Below, piece by piece: positions 56,311-64,000 of a DNA stretch of 64,000 bases; positions within the stretch are counted from its first letter, which is position 1; each line of letters begins with the position of its first letter. Source of the stretch: Cyanobacterium stanieri PCC 7202 (GTDB lineage: Bacteria; Cyanobacteriota; Cyanobacteriia; Cyanobacteriales; Cyanobacteriaceae); NCBI GenBank assembly GCA_000317655.1, contig CP003940.1, positions 2,489,547 through 2,553,546 of the forward strand. Direction: 5' to 3'. The position numbers and the translations under genes are program-made. A model generated the notes under the pieces. It was given only the letters and a program-made list of their open reading frames with translations. It made no database searches and was not told the origin of the DNA.

Positions 56311-56436
56311 TTTTATCTATTACTCCTGTTATATAGTTCTGACAAAAGTTTGATGGTAAACAAAAATCGGGAAATTCAACGTTTATATCTTTCTAGTCAA
56401 ATCTCCCAATACCTATTTACTTTTAGGGTTATGTAA

Positions 56437-56586
56437 TTATTTTACTTTATTTTGTAAGGCTTGAATTTGATGTAATAACAGATCGATTTCTGCTTCTAGG
56501 TGAATGTATTTTACTTGTTGATCTGCGTTGTAGGCTCTTTGTAATAATTCGATGTTGGAGTTTTTAGATTTTGATTGAGTAGTCAT
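56437..56586 (-). CDS. Small conserved-looking protein, 49 aa
   Basis: Starts ATG 56586 (MTTQSKSKNSNIELLQRAYN) and ends TAA at 56437. It is mostly amphipathic helix with heptad-like leucines (EAEIDLLLHQIQALQNKVK), so it may be a short coiled coil. It lies 126 bp upstream of pdxJ on the same strand. It reads like short cyanobacterial proteins I have seen, but I cannot name a family. Confidence 0.6.
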   Translation of the reverse strand: MTTQSKSKNSNIELLQRAYNADQQVKYIHLEAEIDLLLHQIQALQNKVK

Positions 56587-56837
56587 AGTTATAGAAGGTA
56601 TATTATTGTTGATTTTATTAAAGTTAAGTAACTGATTGTAACTTAGATTTACATGTTATGTTATTTATTAAGAAAAGTAAAGATGTATTTCCCTAACCTA
56701 ATGGGAAAACAAAGGACGAATAACCGATAAAATATAAAGACAATCATTAATAATAAGGATTAAGACTAAATCATTGTCGAATTTCCAGACTAAATTGTTT
56801 CACAGGTTGAAATATTATCAAAATATAAATTTGCTAT

Positions 56838-58022
56838 ATGCCTAAAATTGAAACTAGAACAGAACCCATGGTATTAAACATGGGGCCTCACCACCCTTCC
56901 ATGCACGGGGTTTTGAGGTTAATTCTTACCCTCGATGGCGAGGATGTGGTTGATTGTGAACCTGTCATCGGCTATCTTCATCGGGGTATGGAAAAGATTG
57001 CGGAAAACCGTACCAATGTGATGTATGTTCCCTATGTAAGTCGTTGGGATTATGCGGCGGGGATGTTTAATGAGGCAATCACGGTTAATGCCCCTGAAAA
57101 GTTGGCTGATATTGAAGTTCCTAAAAGGGCTCAATATATTAGGGTGATTATGCTTGAGCTTAATCGCATTGCAAATCATCTCCTTTGGCTTGGCCCATTT
57201 TTGGCAGATGTGGGAGCCCAAACTCCTTTCTTCTACATTTTCCGTGAGCGGGAAATGATCTATGATTTATGGGAAGCGGCTTCGGGTATGCGTCTTATCA
57301 ATAACAACTATTTCCGTGTGGGTGGGGTGGCTGTTGATTTGCCCTATGGTTGGGTTGATAAGTGTGAAGATTTTTGCGATTATTTCCTACCGAAAGTTGA
57401 TGAATATGAAAAACTAATTACCAATAACCCTATTTTCCGCAGAAGGGTTGAGGGTGTTGGTACTATTACCCGTGAACAGGCTATTAACTGGGGTTTATCT
57501 GGCCCTATGTTACGGGGTTCGGGGGTAAAATGGGATCTGAGAAAGGTTGATCATTATGAATGTTATGACGACTTTGATTGGGATGTACAGTGGGAAACTG
57601 CTGGAGATTGTTTTGCCCGTTATTTGATCCGCATTCGGGAAATGCGTGAGTCTGTGAAAATTATTCGTCAAGCGCTTAAGGGTTTACCGGGTGGCCCTTA
57701 TGAAAACCTAGAAGCTAAAAGAATAGCTGAGGGTAAAAAGTCTGAATGGAATGATTTTCAGTATCAGTACATCGCCAAGAAGGTAGCCCCTACTTTCAAA
57801 ATTCCTGAAGGTGAGCATTATGTTCGTATGGAAAGCGGTAAGGGTGAATTAGGTATCTTTATTGTGGGTAATAATGATGTGTTCCCCTGGCGTTGGAAAA
57901 TTAGGGCCCCTGATTTTAACAATTTACAGATTCTTCCTCATCTACTCAAGGGGGTTAAGGTTGCTGATGTGATGGCAATCCTCGGTAGTATTGATGTAAT
58001 TATGGGGTCTGTAGACCGTTAA
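56838..58022 (+). CDS. ndhH: NAD(P)H-quinone oxidoreductase subunit H
   Basis: A 394-aa subunit of cyanobacterial NDH-1, counterpart of the 49-kDa subunit of complex I near the quinone site. [31 protein letters not shown] and [13 protein letters not shown] are conserved; the C-terminus ends with [12 protein letters not shown] as in the family. It acts in respiration, cyclic electron flow and CO2 uptake on the thylakoid. It stands alone, with a clear terminator after it. Confidence 0.97.
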   Translation: MPKIETRTEPMVLNMGPHHPSMHGVLRLILTLDGEDVVDCEPVIGYLHRGMEKIAENRTNVMYVPYVSRWDYAAGMFNEAITVNAPEKLADIEVPKRAQYIRVIMLELNRIANHLLWLGPFLADVGAQTPFFYIFREREMIYDLWEAASGMRLINNNYFRVGGVAVDLPYGWVDKCEDFCDYFLPKVDEYEKLITNNPIFRRRVEGVGTITREQAINWGLSGPMLRGSGVKWDLRKVDHYECYDDFDWDVQWETAGDCFARYLIRIREMRESVKIIRQALKGLPGGPYENLEAKRIAEGKKSEWNDFQYQYIAKKVAPTFKIPEGEHYVRMESGKGELGIFIVGNNDVFPWRWKIRAPDFNNLQILPHLLKGVKVADVMAILGSIDVIMGSVDR

Positions 58023-58044
58023 TATTGTCTTGAATTTTTGTGAT

Positions 58045-58071
58045 AAGGATGCTTCTCGGAGCATCCTTTTT
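58045..58071 (+). terminator. Terminator of ndhH
   Basis: AAGGATGCT/AGCATCCTT stem with TCTCGG loop, followed by TTTTTG and T8. Its stem sequence is nearly the same as that of the rplA terminator on the other strand at 30352. Confidence 0.92.
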
Positions 58072-58199
58072 GTTTTTTTTGATAATTATTAAAAAAAGTA
58101 ACAAGTGAGACATCATCCTTGACATAAAGTAATCTAATATGCTGTTAGTCAATCAAATATTGATGAATAATTTAACTGTGTATGAGGAGTGAGGTTATT

Positions 58200-58367
58200 A
58201 TGCAACCCCCAGCTAATTTAAGTTTAGAACAGCAGTTCAAGTTAGAGGTTTTGAAGGAACAAGTAAAAACCCTTTCTCAGGAACAAGCTCAAAATTATCT
58301 GATTGAGGTTTTTCGGCAGATGATGGTTAAAGATAACTTGGTTAAGCATTTGATGAAGGATGCTTAA
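58200..58367 (+). CDS. nblA: NblA-type phycobilisome degradation protein
   Basis: A 55-aa protein: LSLEQQFKLEVLKEQVKTLS and EQAQNYLIEVFRQMMVKDNL match NblA (Ycf18), a two-helix dimer that marks phycobilisomes for degradation during nutrient starvation. ATG at 58200 is favoured over an in-frame ATG at 58182 because GAGGAGTGAGG lies between them and gives good ribosome-binding spacing. A TTGACA at 58119-58124 may be a -35 box, but no paired -10 at normal spacing is clear and no NtcA palindrome was found. Confidence 0.88.
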   Translation: MQPPANLSLEQQFKLEVLKEQVKTLSQEQAQNYLIEVFRQMMVKDNLVKHLMKDA

Positions 58368-58450
58368 AAAATTATCGGGTCATTGTGGTGTTGTTTGCAG
58401 ATTAAGATATTAAAAGAATAGCAATGAGCAAACGATTAATTTAACTATCA

Positions 58451-59575
58451 ATGACCTATCAATATTTTGCCACTGTGGGCAGAGGTTTAGAAGATATTGC
58501 CTCCCAAGAAATTATTAAATTAGGAGGTCAAGATGTTCAAACAGATTTTACCGGGGTACATTTTAAGGGCGATCGCACCTTACTTTATCGAGTAAACCTA
58601 TGGAGTAGAACCATATTTAGGGTGTTATGGACTCTGCAAACCGTTCCTAGTTACGATCCCGAACAACTTTACAAAAACGTCAAAAAGATTGATTGGTCAT
58701 CCTATATCAATCCCTCCCAAACCTTAGCAGTGCATTGTACAGGGAAAAGCCCCCGTCTCAATCATAGTCACTTCACCGCCCTACAGGTCAAAAATGCGAT
58801 CGTCGATCAACAACAAGAAAAATACGGCACCAGATCCGACATCGACACCCAGAATCCAGACATCATCATCAACGCCCACATCCGTGAAAATAAATGTACC
58901 CTTAGCCTAGACAGTTCAGGAGACAGCTTACATCGCCGAGGTTATCACCCCGCCATGGGTATGGCACCCCTCAAAGAAACCCTCGCCGCCGCCCTGCTAT
59001 ATATGACAGATTGGACTCCCGAACTACCATTAATTGATCCCCTTTGTGGTTCAGGTACTTTTCCCATCGAAGCTACCCTCATGGCACTAAACATCGCCCC
59101 CGGCTTATATCGGCAAGAGTTCGCCTTTCAACGCTGGAATGATTACGATTCCGACTTATGGGATCAGATTTTCACAGAAGCCGAAGAAAGCGAAAAAGAA
59201 ACCATGCCCATCATTATGGGTAGTGATGCCGACGAAGAAGTAATCAAACAAGCAAGAAGTAACGCCCGTGCCTGTGGATTTGCTGATAAACTACAATTTC
59301 ACCACCAAAAATTAATTGATGTGGAAGCCCCAGCCGATCATGGTATCTTAATCTGTAACCCCCCCTACGGTAAAAGACTATCAGAAACAGAGCAACTATT
59401 TCCCTTCTATAAACTATTAGGAGACGTATTAAAACAAAGATTTAAAGGATGGACAGCCTATATTCTCTGTGGAAACAAAGAACTAACCAAAAAAGTAGGT
59501 CTGAGAACTTCCCAAAGGATTCCCGTGGATAATGGTGGTATCCCTTGTACCCTCTTAAAATATGAATTGTATTAA
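58451..59575 (+). CDS. THUMP-domain class I SAM-dependent RNA methyltransferase (RlmL/YpsC-like)
   Basis: A 374-aa RNA N2-guanine-type methyltransferase. The N-terminal THUMP region (about 50-160: LYRVNLWSRTIFRVL, AVHCTGKSPRLNHS) precedes the UPF0020 catalytic domain with PLIDPLCGSGTFPIEA (about 196-211), MGSDADEEVIKQARSNA and the catalytic ICNPPYGKRL (about 301-310). The probable target is 23S rRNA, as for RlmL or YpsC; the position is not assignable. Confidence 0.92.
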   Translation: MTYQYFATVGRGLEDIASQEIIKLGGQDVQTDFTGVHFKGDRTLLYRVNLWSRTIFRVLWTLQTVPSYDPEQLYKNVKKIDWSSYINPSQTLAVHCTGKSPRLNHSHFTALQVKNAIVDQQQEKYGTRSDIDTQNPDIIINAHIRENKCTLSLDSSGDSLHRRGYHPAMGMAPLKETLAAALLYMTDWTPELPLIDPLCGSGTFPIEATLMALNIAPGLYRQEFAFQRWNDYDSDLWDQIFTEAEESEKETMPIIMGSDADEEVIKQARSNARACGFADKLQFHHQKLIDVEAPADHGILICNPPYGKRLSETEQLFPFYKLLGDVLKQRFKGWTAYILCGNKELTKKVGLRTSQRIPVDNGGIPCTLLKYELY

Positions 59576-59586
59576 ATCAATCACCA

Positions 59587-59620
59587 TAAAAGTCCCCCAG
59601 AATTGGGGGATTTGGGGGGC
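59587..59620. repeat. C5/G5 hairpin repeat, copy 3
   Basis: AGTCCCCCAGAATTGGGGGA plus TTTGGGGGGC, nearly the same as copy 2, with similar 3' flank (TATAACTGACCACTCAGACTT). A decayed second copy (AAAGTTTCCCAGAATTGAAT, GAGGGCAAAACAACAA) follows at 59687-59728, so there are two in tandem. Confidence 0.8.
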
Positions 59621-59730
59621 GAAACAACAATATAACTGACCACTCAGACTTAATACTATCTTAGATTAAAATCAAAAACCATCATCAAAGTTTCCCAGAA
59701 TTGAATGATCACGAGGGCAAAACAACAACC

Positions 59731-60615
59731 TTAAGGCACAATCATCGAACCAATACCATCATCAGTAAAAATTTCCAATAACAAAGCATGGGGAATCCTG
59801 CCATCAATAATGTGAGCCGCTTTTACCCCTTGGGCAAGACAACGCACACAACAATTTACCTTCGGTATCATTCCCCCTGATACTACCTCTTGATCGATTA
59901 AATCCCTTGCGTCCTGAATAGAAAGTTTATAAAGTAAAGTGGAGGGATCATGATAATCCTCTAAAATTCCGGGAGTATCTGTCAAAAGAATTAACTTTTC
60001 TGCCCCCAAGGCAGCGGCAATTTCCCCTGCCACCGTATCCGCATTAATATTGTGGGCTTGTCCTTCAACGTCCGCTGCCACACTAGAAATAACAGGCACA
60101 TAACCACTTTTTACCAAAGAATCCACCAACGCACTATCCACGCTAGTAACTTCTCCTACAAAGCCCACCTGCTCACGATTTACCGATCGCGCCTGGATCA
60201 AATTACCATCTTTTCCGCAAATACCAACCGCTTTACCCCCTGCATTGTTAATCAGGGTGACTAACTCCTTATTTACCCTACCTACCAATACCATTTCTAC
60301 CACATCCATGGTTTGGGCATCAGTTACCCTCAAACCGTCTTTAAATTGGGGTTGAATACCGAGTTTAGTTAACCAGATATTAATTTCTGGCCCTCCCCCA
60401 TGGACAACCACAGGATTTAAACCCACGGAAGCCAAGAAAACAATATCCCTAATCACTCCCTCTTTGAGATGTCCGTCTTTCATAGCGGCACCACCATATT
60501 TGACAACAATGGTACGTCCTGCAAATTTTTGGATATAGGGTAGGGCTTCACTTAAAACTCTAACCCTTGTGGCTTCTGATTCTTTATAGTATTCGCTTTC
60601 CCTGTTATCTACCAT
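59731..60615 (-). CDS. argB: Acetylglutamate kinase
   Basis: A 294-aa amino acid kinase-family enzyme, second step of arginine synthesis. The ATP site [10 protein letters not shown] (about 36-45), [12 protein letters not shown] (about 71-82), [23 protein letters not shown] and [13 protein letters not shown] are conserved. The arginine-sensitive N-terminal helix ([20 protein letters not shown]) is present, so PII (GlnB) and arginine control are expected as in other cyanobacteria. Start is ATG at 60615. Confidence 0.96.
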   Translation of the reverse strand: MVDNRESEYYKESEATRVRVLSEALPYIQKFAGRTIVVKYGGAAMKDGHLKEGVIRDIVFLASVGLNPVVVHGGGPEINIWLTKLGIQPQFKDGLRVTDAQTMDVVEMVLVGRVNKELVTLINNAGGKAVGICGKDGNLIQARSVNREQVGFVGEVTSVDSALVDSLVKSGYVPVISSVAADVEGQAHNINADTVAGEIAAALGAEKLILLTDTPGILEDYHDPSTLLYKLSIQDARDLIDQEVVSGGMIPKVNCCVRCLAQGVKAAHIIDGRIPHALLLEIFTDDGIGSMIVP

Positions 60616-60778
60616 TTTCTACGTATTTTGACATTATTTAAGTATTCACTCTAATAACAAGGTACTACGAAAATTGTTCATACAAAACAAATGGGAGTTT
60701 TTGACCGTGATGATTAATTAATTTTCTATTTTCTGGTTAGGGCGGGGAGAAGGCAAGGGGCTTAAGCCCCTTGTTACA

Positions 60779-60855
60779 AAACTTGAGTTCGGGATAAGCA
60801 ATTATTATCTCTTGCTTGTTGCCTTTTCCCGACTGACAACCATTATCGCAAACTG
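60779..60855. repeat. Inverted-repeat element, copy C (divergent)
   Basis: AACTTGAGTTCGGGATAAGC on the left and TTATCGCAAACTGAGGTTAA on the right are inverted, with more mismatches than copies A and B. It sits just downstream of the holA stop. Confidence 0.55.
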
Positions 60856-60862
60856 AGGTTAA

Positions 60863-61837
60863 TTAAAGATTTGTGAGTTTAATTATGGCTTTTTGGAGGG
60901 CATTAATGGGAATTTCTCCTCTTTTTAAGTTAAGTTCTAATTCTAGTAAAATGGGCAATGTAGATTGTAGTTTTTGGGCAGAGATATTATTAACTTCTTT
61001 GCGGAGAAAATAAATTCTTTTGGGATTATTAACATCTGCTTGTTTGGCAATAATTTTCTCGTCTTTTTCTCCCGATTCAATGACGGTTTTTACCATTGTC
61101 CAGGTGCGAAATTGTCCCACAAGGGTAGCAACAATTCTTAAGGCAGGTTCGTTTAAATTAATTAATTCTTGGGCGAGTTGGATGGCTTTGCCTGTATCTT
61201 GGCTGAGAATGGCTTGGGCGAGTTGTAGGCTGTTTTGATTACTGACGTTGACAAGGGAGGTAACGGTTTCTTGGGTGATGGGTTGGGGGTTATCTCCTTG
61301 GTAGATGGCGAGTTTTTCTAACTCTTGCCACAATAGGCGACTGTCATTACCGACACAGGTGGCGAGGGTTTGGACGGCGGAGGAAGATAGTTTGATGTTT
61401 TTTTCTTGGGCTGTTTCTTCTACTCTTTTGATTAATACGTCGGTTTGCCAGATAGGAATCAGGGAAAATTCTTTTATTTTGGTATATTGATTGATTAATT
61501 TGGTGCTTTTGATTCTGGCATCGGGTTTTTTGCGACTGGTAAGTAATAAATGGCTGGTGTCTGGCATCTGTTGCAGGGTGTTTTTTAGTAGAGATAATAA
61601 TTCGTCGCTACAGGTTTGACATATATTTGTATCGTTTAGCCATACAAGACGATCGCCACTACCAAAGGGAGGAGTCATAACCTCCATTAAACCTTGTTTT
61701 ATGTTGTCTTCTTTATCACCGCTTATTTTTTCATAGTTAAACTGTACCCAGTTTGAATCTATTTTATCTTCTTTTAAAGTGGCGATCGCCCTATTCATGG
61801 CGAAGTCATCTTCGCCCCAATAATAATGAACTGTCAT
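60863..61837 (-). CDS. holA: DNA polymerase III delta subunit
   Basis: A 324-aa clamp-loader delta subunit: N-terminal YYWGEDDFAMNRAIATLK and FGSGDRLVWLND, middle SHLLLTSRKKPDARIKSTKL, and the C-terminal collar domain with LWQELEKLAIYQGD and LNLKRGEIPINALQKAII. Length is typical. It opens the beta clamp during loading at replication forks. It lies 18 bp downstream of queC, so the two are likely co-transcribed. Confidence 0.93.
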   Translation of the reverse strand: MTVHYYWGEDDFAMNRAIATLKEDKIDSNWVQFNYEKISGDKEDNIKQGLMEVMTPPFGSGDRLVWLNDTNICQTCSDELLSLLKNTLQQMPDTSHLLLTSRKKPDARIKSTKLINQYTKIKEFSLIPIWQTDVLIKRVEETAQEKNIKLSSSAVQTLATCVGNDSRLLWQELEKLAIYQGDNPQPITQETVTSLVNVSNQNSLQLAQAILSQDTGKAIQLAQELINLNEPALRIVATLVGQFRTWTMVKTVIESGEKDEKIIAKQADVNNPKRIYFLRKEVNNISAQKLQSTLPILLELELNLKRGEIPINALQKAIIKLTNL

Positions 61838-61855
61838 AGATTATTGTTTTTATAC

Positions 61856-62527
61856 TTACTTAACGACGGCTAATTCAGGGTAACCTGCATCTATCAAAGC
61901 CTTGTTTCTAATACGGCAAGAATCACATACTCCGCAAGGGGTTTCGCCTCCCTGATAACATGACCATGTTTTTTCGATAGGCACGTTAAGGGCGATCGCC
62001 CTTTGTACTATTTCTACTTTCGATAAAGTTACAAGAGGAGCTATTAACTGGGGGGATTTTCCTTCGATACCCACCTTAGAGGAAAGATTGGCGAGGTTTT
62101 GGAAGGCGGTTAAATATTCGGGGCGACAATCGGGATAACCGGAATAATCCACGGCGTTAATACCCAAATAAATAGCCTCTGCGCCCTTGGCTTCGGCGAG
62201 GGAAAGGGCAATGGCAATGAAAACCGTATTACGCCCTGGCACATAGGTTGAGGGGATTTCATCAGCTTTTACTCCATCTTTGGGGATATTCATTGTCGCA
62301 TCGGTGAGAGATGAACCACCCCACAAAGAAAGATTCACATCGATAATATAATGTTCTTTGATGCCCAAGGCTTCGGCGACATTGCGGGATGCCTCCAATT
62401 CCTTGAGATGTCTTTGTCCATAACGAAATGATAAGGCTATTACATCATAACCTTCTTTAAGGGCGATCGCGCCGCTAGTGGCAGAATCTAAACCTCCTGA
62501 TAATAATACAATGGCTTTTTTGTTCAT
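61856..62527 (-). CDS. queC: 7-cyano-7-deazaguanine synthase
   Basis: A 223-aa QueC: P-loop-like [15 protein letters not shown] (about 8-22), [27 protein letters not shown] and the zinc cysteines [18 protein letters not shown] (about 190-207). It makes preQ0 from CDG for queuosine-type tRNA modification. ATG at 62527 is used; a further 16 upstream residues to 62575 are not conserved in character. Other que genes are not adjacent. Confidence 0.95.
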   Translation of the reverse strand: MNKKAIVLLSGGLDSATSGAIALKEGYDVIALSFRYGQRHLKELEASRNVAEALGIKEHYIIDVNLSLWGGSSLTDATMNIPKDGVKADEIPSTYVPGRNTVFIAIALSLAEAKGAEAIYLGINAVDYSGYPDCRPEYLTAFQNLANLSSKVGIEGKSPQLIAPLVTLSKVEIVQRAIALNVPIEKTWSCYQGGETPCGVCDSCRIRNKALIDAGYPELAVVK

Positions 62528-62617
62528 AGTAATAATTAGGGTTTGATGAAAAATTGGAATCGAAATTTTCAGCACTAAATAATCAAATCTTTGCTTATTT
62601 TTTTTAATTATTATAGT

Positions 62618-63682
62618 TTATAAATAATCTTGATTATTCTCTTTATTTTGTAATAATTTTAGTGCCTTTTTTATGTCCTGAGTTTGGTTTTTATTAACCA
62701 CCAAAGTAGCATTACCATCTCTGACAATTACTATATCTTCTAAGCCAATAGTCATAATTATTTCATCATTTTGACTACTATAAATAATAGAATTTTTAGT
62801 CTGATAATTAACACTATTAGTATTAGTCACATTATCATCATCAGTTTTAGATAACAACCTTTCTAGGGCATTCCAATCCCCCAAGTCATCCCAAGGAAAA
62901 TCTGCAGGTAATACATAAGCCGAGGCAGTTTTTTCCATTAAAGCATAGTCAATGCTAATTTTTTCCAAATCAAAATATCCTTGTTCTCCCTTTTCCCGTA
63001 AAGGTTTCAAGATTTGAGGGGCAAACTTTTCCAACTCTTGTAATACAAAATTTACCTCAAAAATAAACATCCCACTATTCCAACTATAATCCCCCGTGGC
63101 GATGAATTTAGAGGCGGTTTCTTGGTCTGGTTTTTCCGTAAAACGAGTTACTTTATACACAGGTAAACCGTTTATTTCCCCTTCCTTTTCTCCCTGTTGG
63201 ATATAGCCATAACCCGTAGAGGGATAAGTCGGATTAATACCAAGGGTGACAATAGCTTTTTGAGTTTGGGCAAACTCAACTCCAGCCTGAATCGTTTTTA
63301 TAAAGCCCTCTGGGGAGTTAATCCAATGGTCAGCGGGGAAAAAACCTGCGATCGCATCATCACCGAAAAGCCGTTGTACCTCAAGACTAGCCCAAGCCAC
63401 AGCGGGGGCGGTATCTTTACCTTCAGGCTCCACTAAAATATTTTTTTCAGGTAACAAAGGCAACTGTTGCCTCACATTCTCCGCCACCAAAGCCGAAGTA
63501 ATCACCATCAAATTATCCCAACCATCCACCAAAGGCAAAAGACGGTTAGCCGTAGCCTGTAAAAGACTGATACCACTACCATCCAGACATAAAAACTGCT
63601 TGGGGCGGGTGCGACGACTCAAGGGCCAAAAACGCTCACCCTTTCCCCCCGCCAAAATTACAGGAATAAATTTCGATTTCAT
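62618..63682 (-). CDS. manC: Mannose-1-phosphate guanylyltransferase
   Basis: A 354-aa nucleotidyltransferase that makes GDP-mannose. The N-terminal AGGKGERFWPLSRRTRPKQF (about 11-30) and FFPADHWI, FTEKPDQETA motifs are present, and the C-terminal phosphomannose isomerase domain of long ManC proteins is absent, so it is the short form. GDP-mannose feeds surface polysaccharides. The MATE gene is upstream on the same strand. Confidence 0.92.
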   Translation of the reverse strand: MKSKFIPVILAGGKGERFWPLSRRTRPKQFLCLDGSGISLLQATANRLLPLVDGWDNLMVITSALVAENVRQQLPLLPEKNILVEPEGKDTAPAVAWASLEVQRLFGDDAIAGFFPADHWINSPEGFIKTIQAGVEFAQTQKAIVTLGINPTYPSTGYGYIQQGEKEGEINGLPVYKVTRFTEKPDQETASKFIATGDYSWNSGMFIFEVNFVLQELEKFAPQILKPLREKGEQGYFDLEKISIDYALMEKTASAYVLPADFPWDDLGDWNALERLLSKTDDDNVTNTNSVNYQTKNSIIYSSQNDEIIMTIGLEDIVIVRDGNATLVVNKNQTQDIKKALKLLQNKENNQDYL

Positions 63683-63748
63683 CTTTCTAAAAAAACTAAA
63701 TTAATGAATAATACTAAATTCTATAGTAATAATATATTAATCGTGGCG

Positions 63749-63776
63749 GGGAACAGGGAACGGGGAACAGGCAACA
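63749..63776. repeat. Heptamer tandem repeat, 4 units of GGSAACR
   Basis: GGGAACA, GGGAACG, GGGAACA and GGCAACA, followed at 63797-63830 by degenerate TCAATTA-type units, so both heptamer branches occur side by side. Confidence 0.85.
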
Positions 63777-63805
63777 GATAATAATCGTTTACTGTCAATT
63801 CTCAA

Positions 63806-64000
63806 TTATTCATTATCAATTATCCATTGCTTTCCTGCCAAAGTTTGAAATCGCCACACAAAAACCACAGAAGCAATAATTACCCCAATCAAAAGTCCTA
63901 ACCACAAACCCACAGCCCCCAAATTTAAGCCAAATGCAAACCAGTAAGCACAGGTTAAGCCAATGCACCAGTAGAATAGGAAACTTAAAACCATTGGCAC
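63806..64000 (-). CDS. MATE-family efflux transporter, C-terminal part (5' end outside window)
   Basis: The last 64 residues of a multi-helix protein: MPMVLSFLFYWCIGLTCAYW then FGLNLGAVGLWLGLLIGVII and RFQTLAGKQW. The YW...LGAVGLWLGL pattern is that of helices 11-12 of MATE (NorM) transporters. Stop is at 63806. Substrate unknown. The start visible in the window is not necessarily real because the frame is open to the edge. Confidence 0.82.
   Translation of the reverse strand: MPMVLSFLFYWCIGLTCAYWFAFGLNLGAVGLWLGLLIGVIIASVVFVWRFQTLAGKQWIIDNE

Noticed and set aside
58100-58199. NtcA site (GTA-N8-TAC) in the nblA promoter
   Set aside because: No spacing-correct GTA/TAC pair is present; only a TTGACA hexamer was seen.
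1-64000. CRISPR array or toxin-antitoxin/defence cluster
   Set aside because: No regularly spaced repeats of 25-37 bp and no cas, toxin or restriction genes; the only tandem repeats are heptamers.

Overview
The window is an AT-rich stretch of a cyanobacterial chromosome. The evidence is psbZ (photosystem II), ndhH (NDH-1), an NblA-type phycobilisome degradation protein, a Ycf54-like chlorophyll cyclase factor, an RpaA-type regulator, the clpR/clpP3 pair, menA/menF for phylloquinone, several cyanobacteria-restricted DUFs, and dozens of HIP1 octamers (GCGATCGC). Gene content and base composition recall the Cyanobacterium/Geminocystis/Synechocystis group; that placement is inference. Apart from one TnpB insertion, the genes are mostly ordinary chromosomal housekeeping genes, packed on both strands.

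Layout. 1-10 kb: 3' end of pdhB, secD-secF, an ankyrin protein, rpsP-khpA, dapL, clpS-DUF2103, psbZ, ribH and lpdA (so two pyruvate dehydrogenase genes, E1-beta and E3, are in the window). 10.2-11.5 kb: a solitary IS605-type TnpB with a hairpin right end. 11.9-21.4 kb: pgeF, modA-modB (no modC), divergent menA/menF, pilD, an LCP-family gene with a broken 5' end, rpaA, a Nudix gene and sigC. 21.7-30 kb: a kinase-like protein with a degenerate ATPase domain, an ABCD-type exporter, DUF3086, DUF3119, proA, leuD and a PEP-CTERM protein. 30.4-33.3 kb (minus strand): rplS, tRNA-Trp, secE, nusG, rplK, rplA, ending in a strong terminator, with rplJ/rplL missing from the expected place. 33.8-45.7 kb: cobB/cbiA, gltX, a frameshifted conserved gene, DUF4079, clpR-clpP3, an RRM protein, a J-like/HEXXH membrane protein, an ArsC-like protein, an aspartoacylase-like protein and several unknowns. 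45.9-64 kb: an ABC1 kinase, a large unknown, murF, clpP2-clpX-ftsQ, an Mn/Zn-type ABC ATPase, a four-repeat small protein, ycf54, pdxJ, ndhH, nblA, an RNA methyltransferase, argB, holA, queC, a mannose-1-phosphate guanylyltransferase and the 3' end of a MATE transporter gene.

The most notable observation is that three genes (the LCP gene, essential secE, and the conserved gene at 36.9-37.4 kb) are each out of frame by one base exactly at an A/T homopolymer of 7-9 bases, while everything on either side reads as intact protein. This is either homopolymer sequencing error or rescue by slippage, and the two can be separated experimentally. Intergenic space is unusually rich in repeats: degenerate heptamer tandem arrays at more than a dozen places, a MITE-like inverted-repeat family (TTAACYTSAGTTCGGGATAA), a palindrome GGTGGGCAWTGCCCACC in three copies, and a C5/G5 hairpin family in at least three copies. 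No CRISPR array, prophage or classical defence island is visible, and I do not see a large undescribed multi-gene system.
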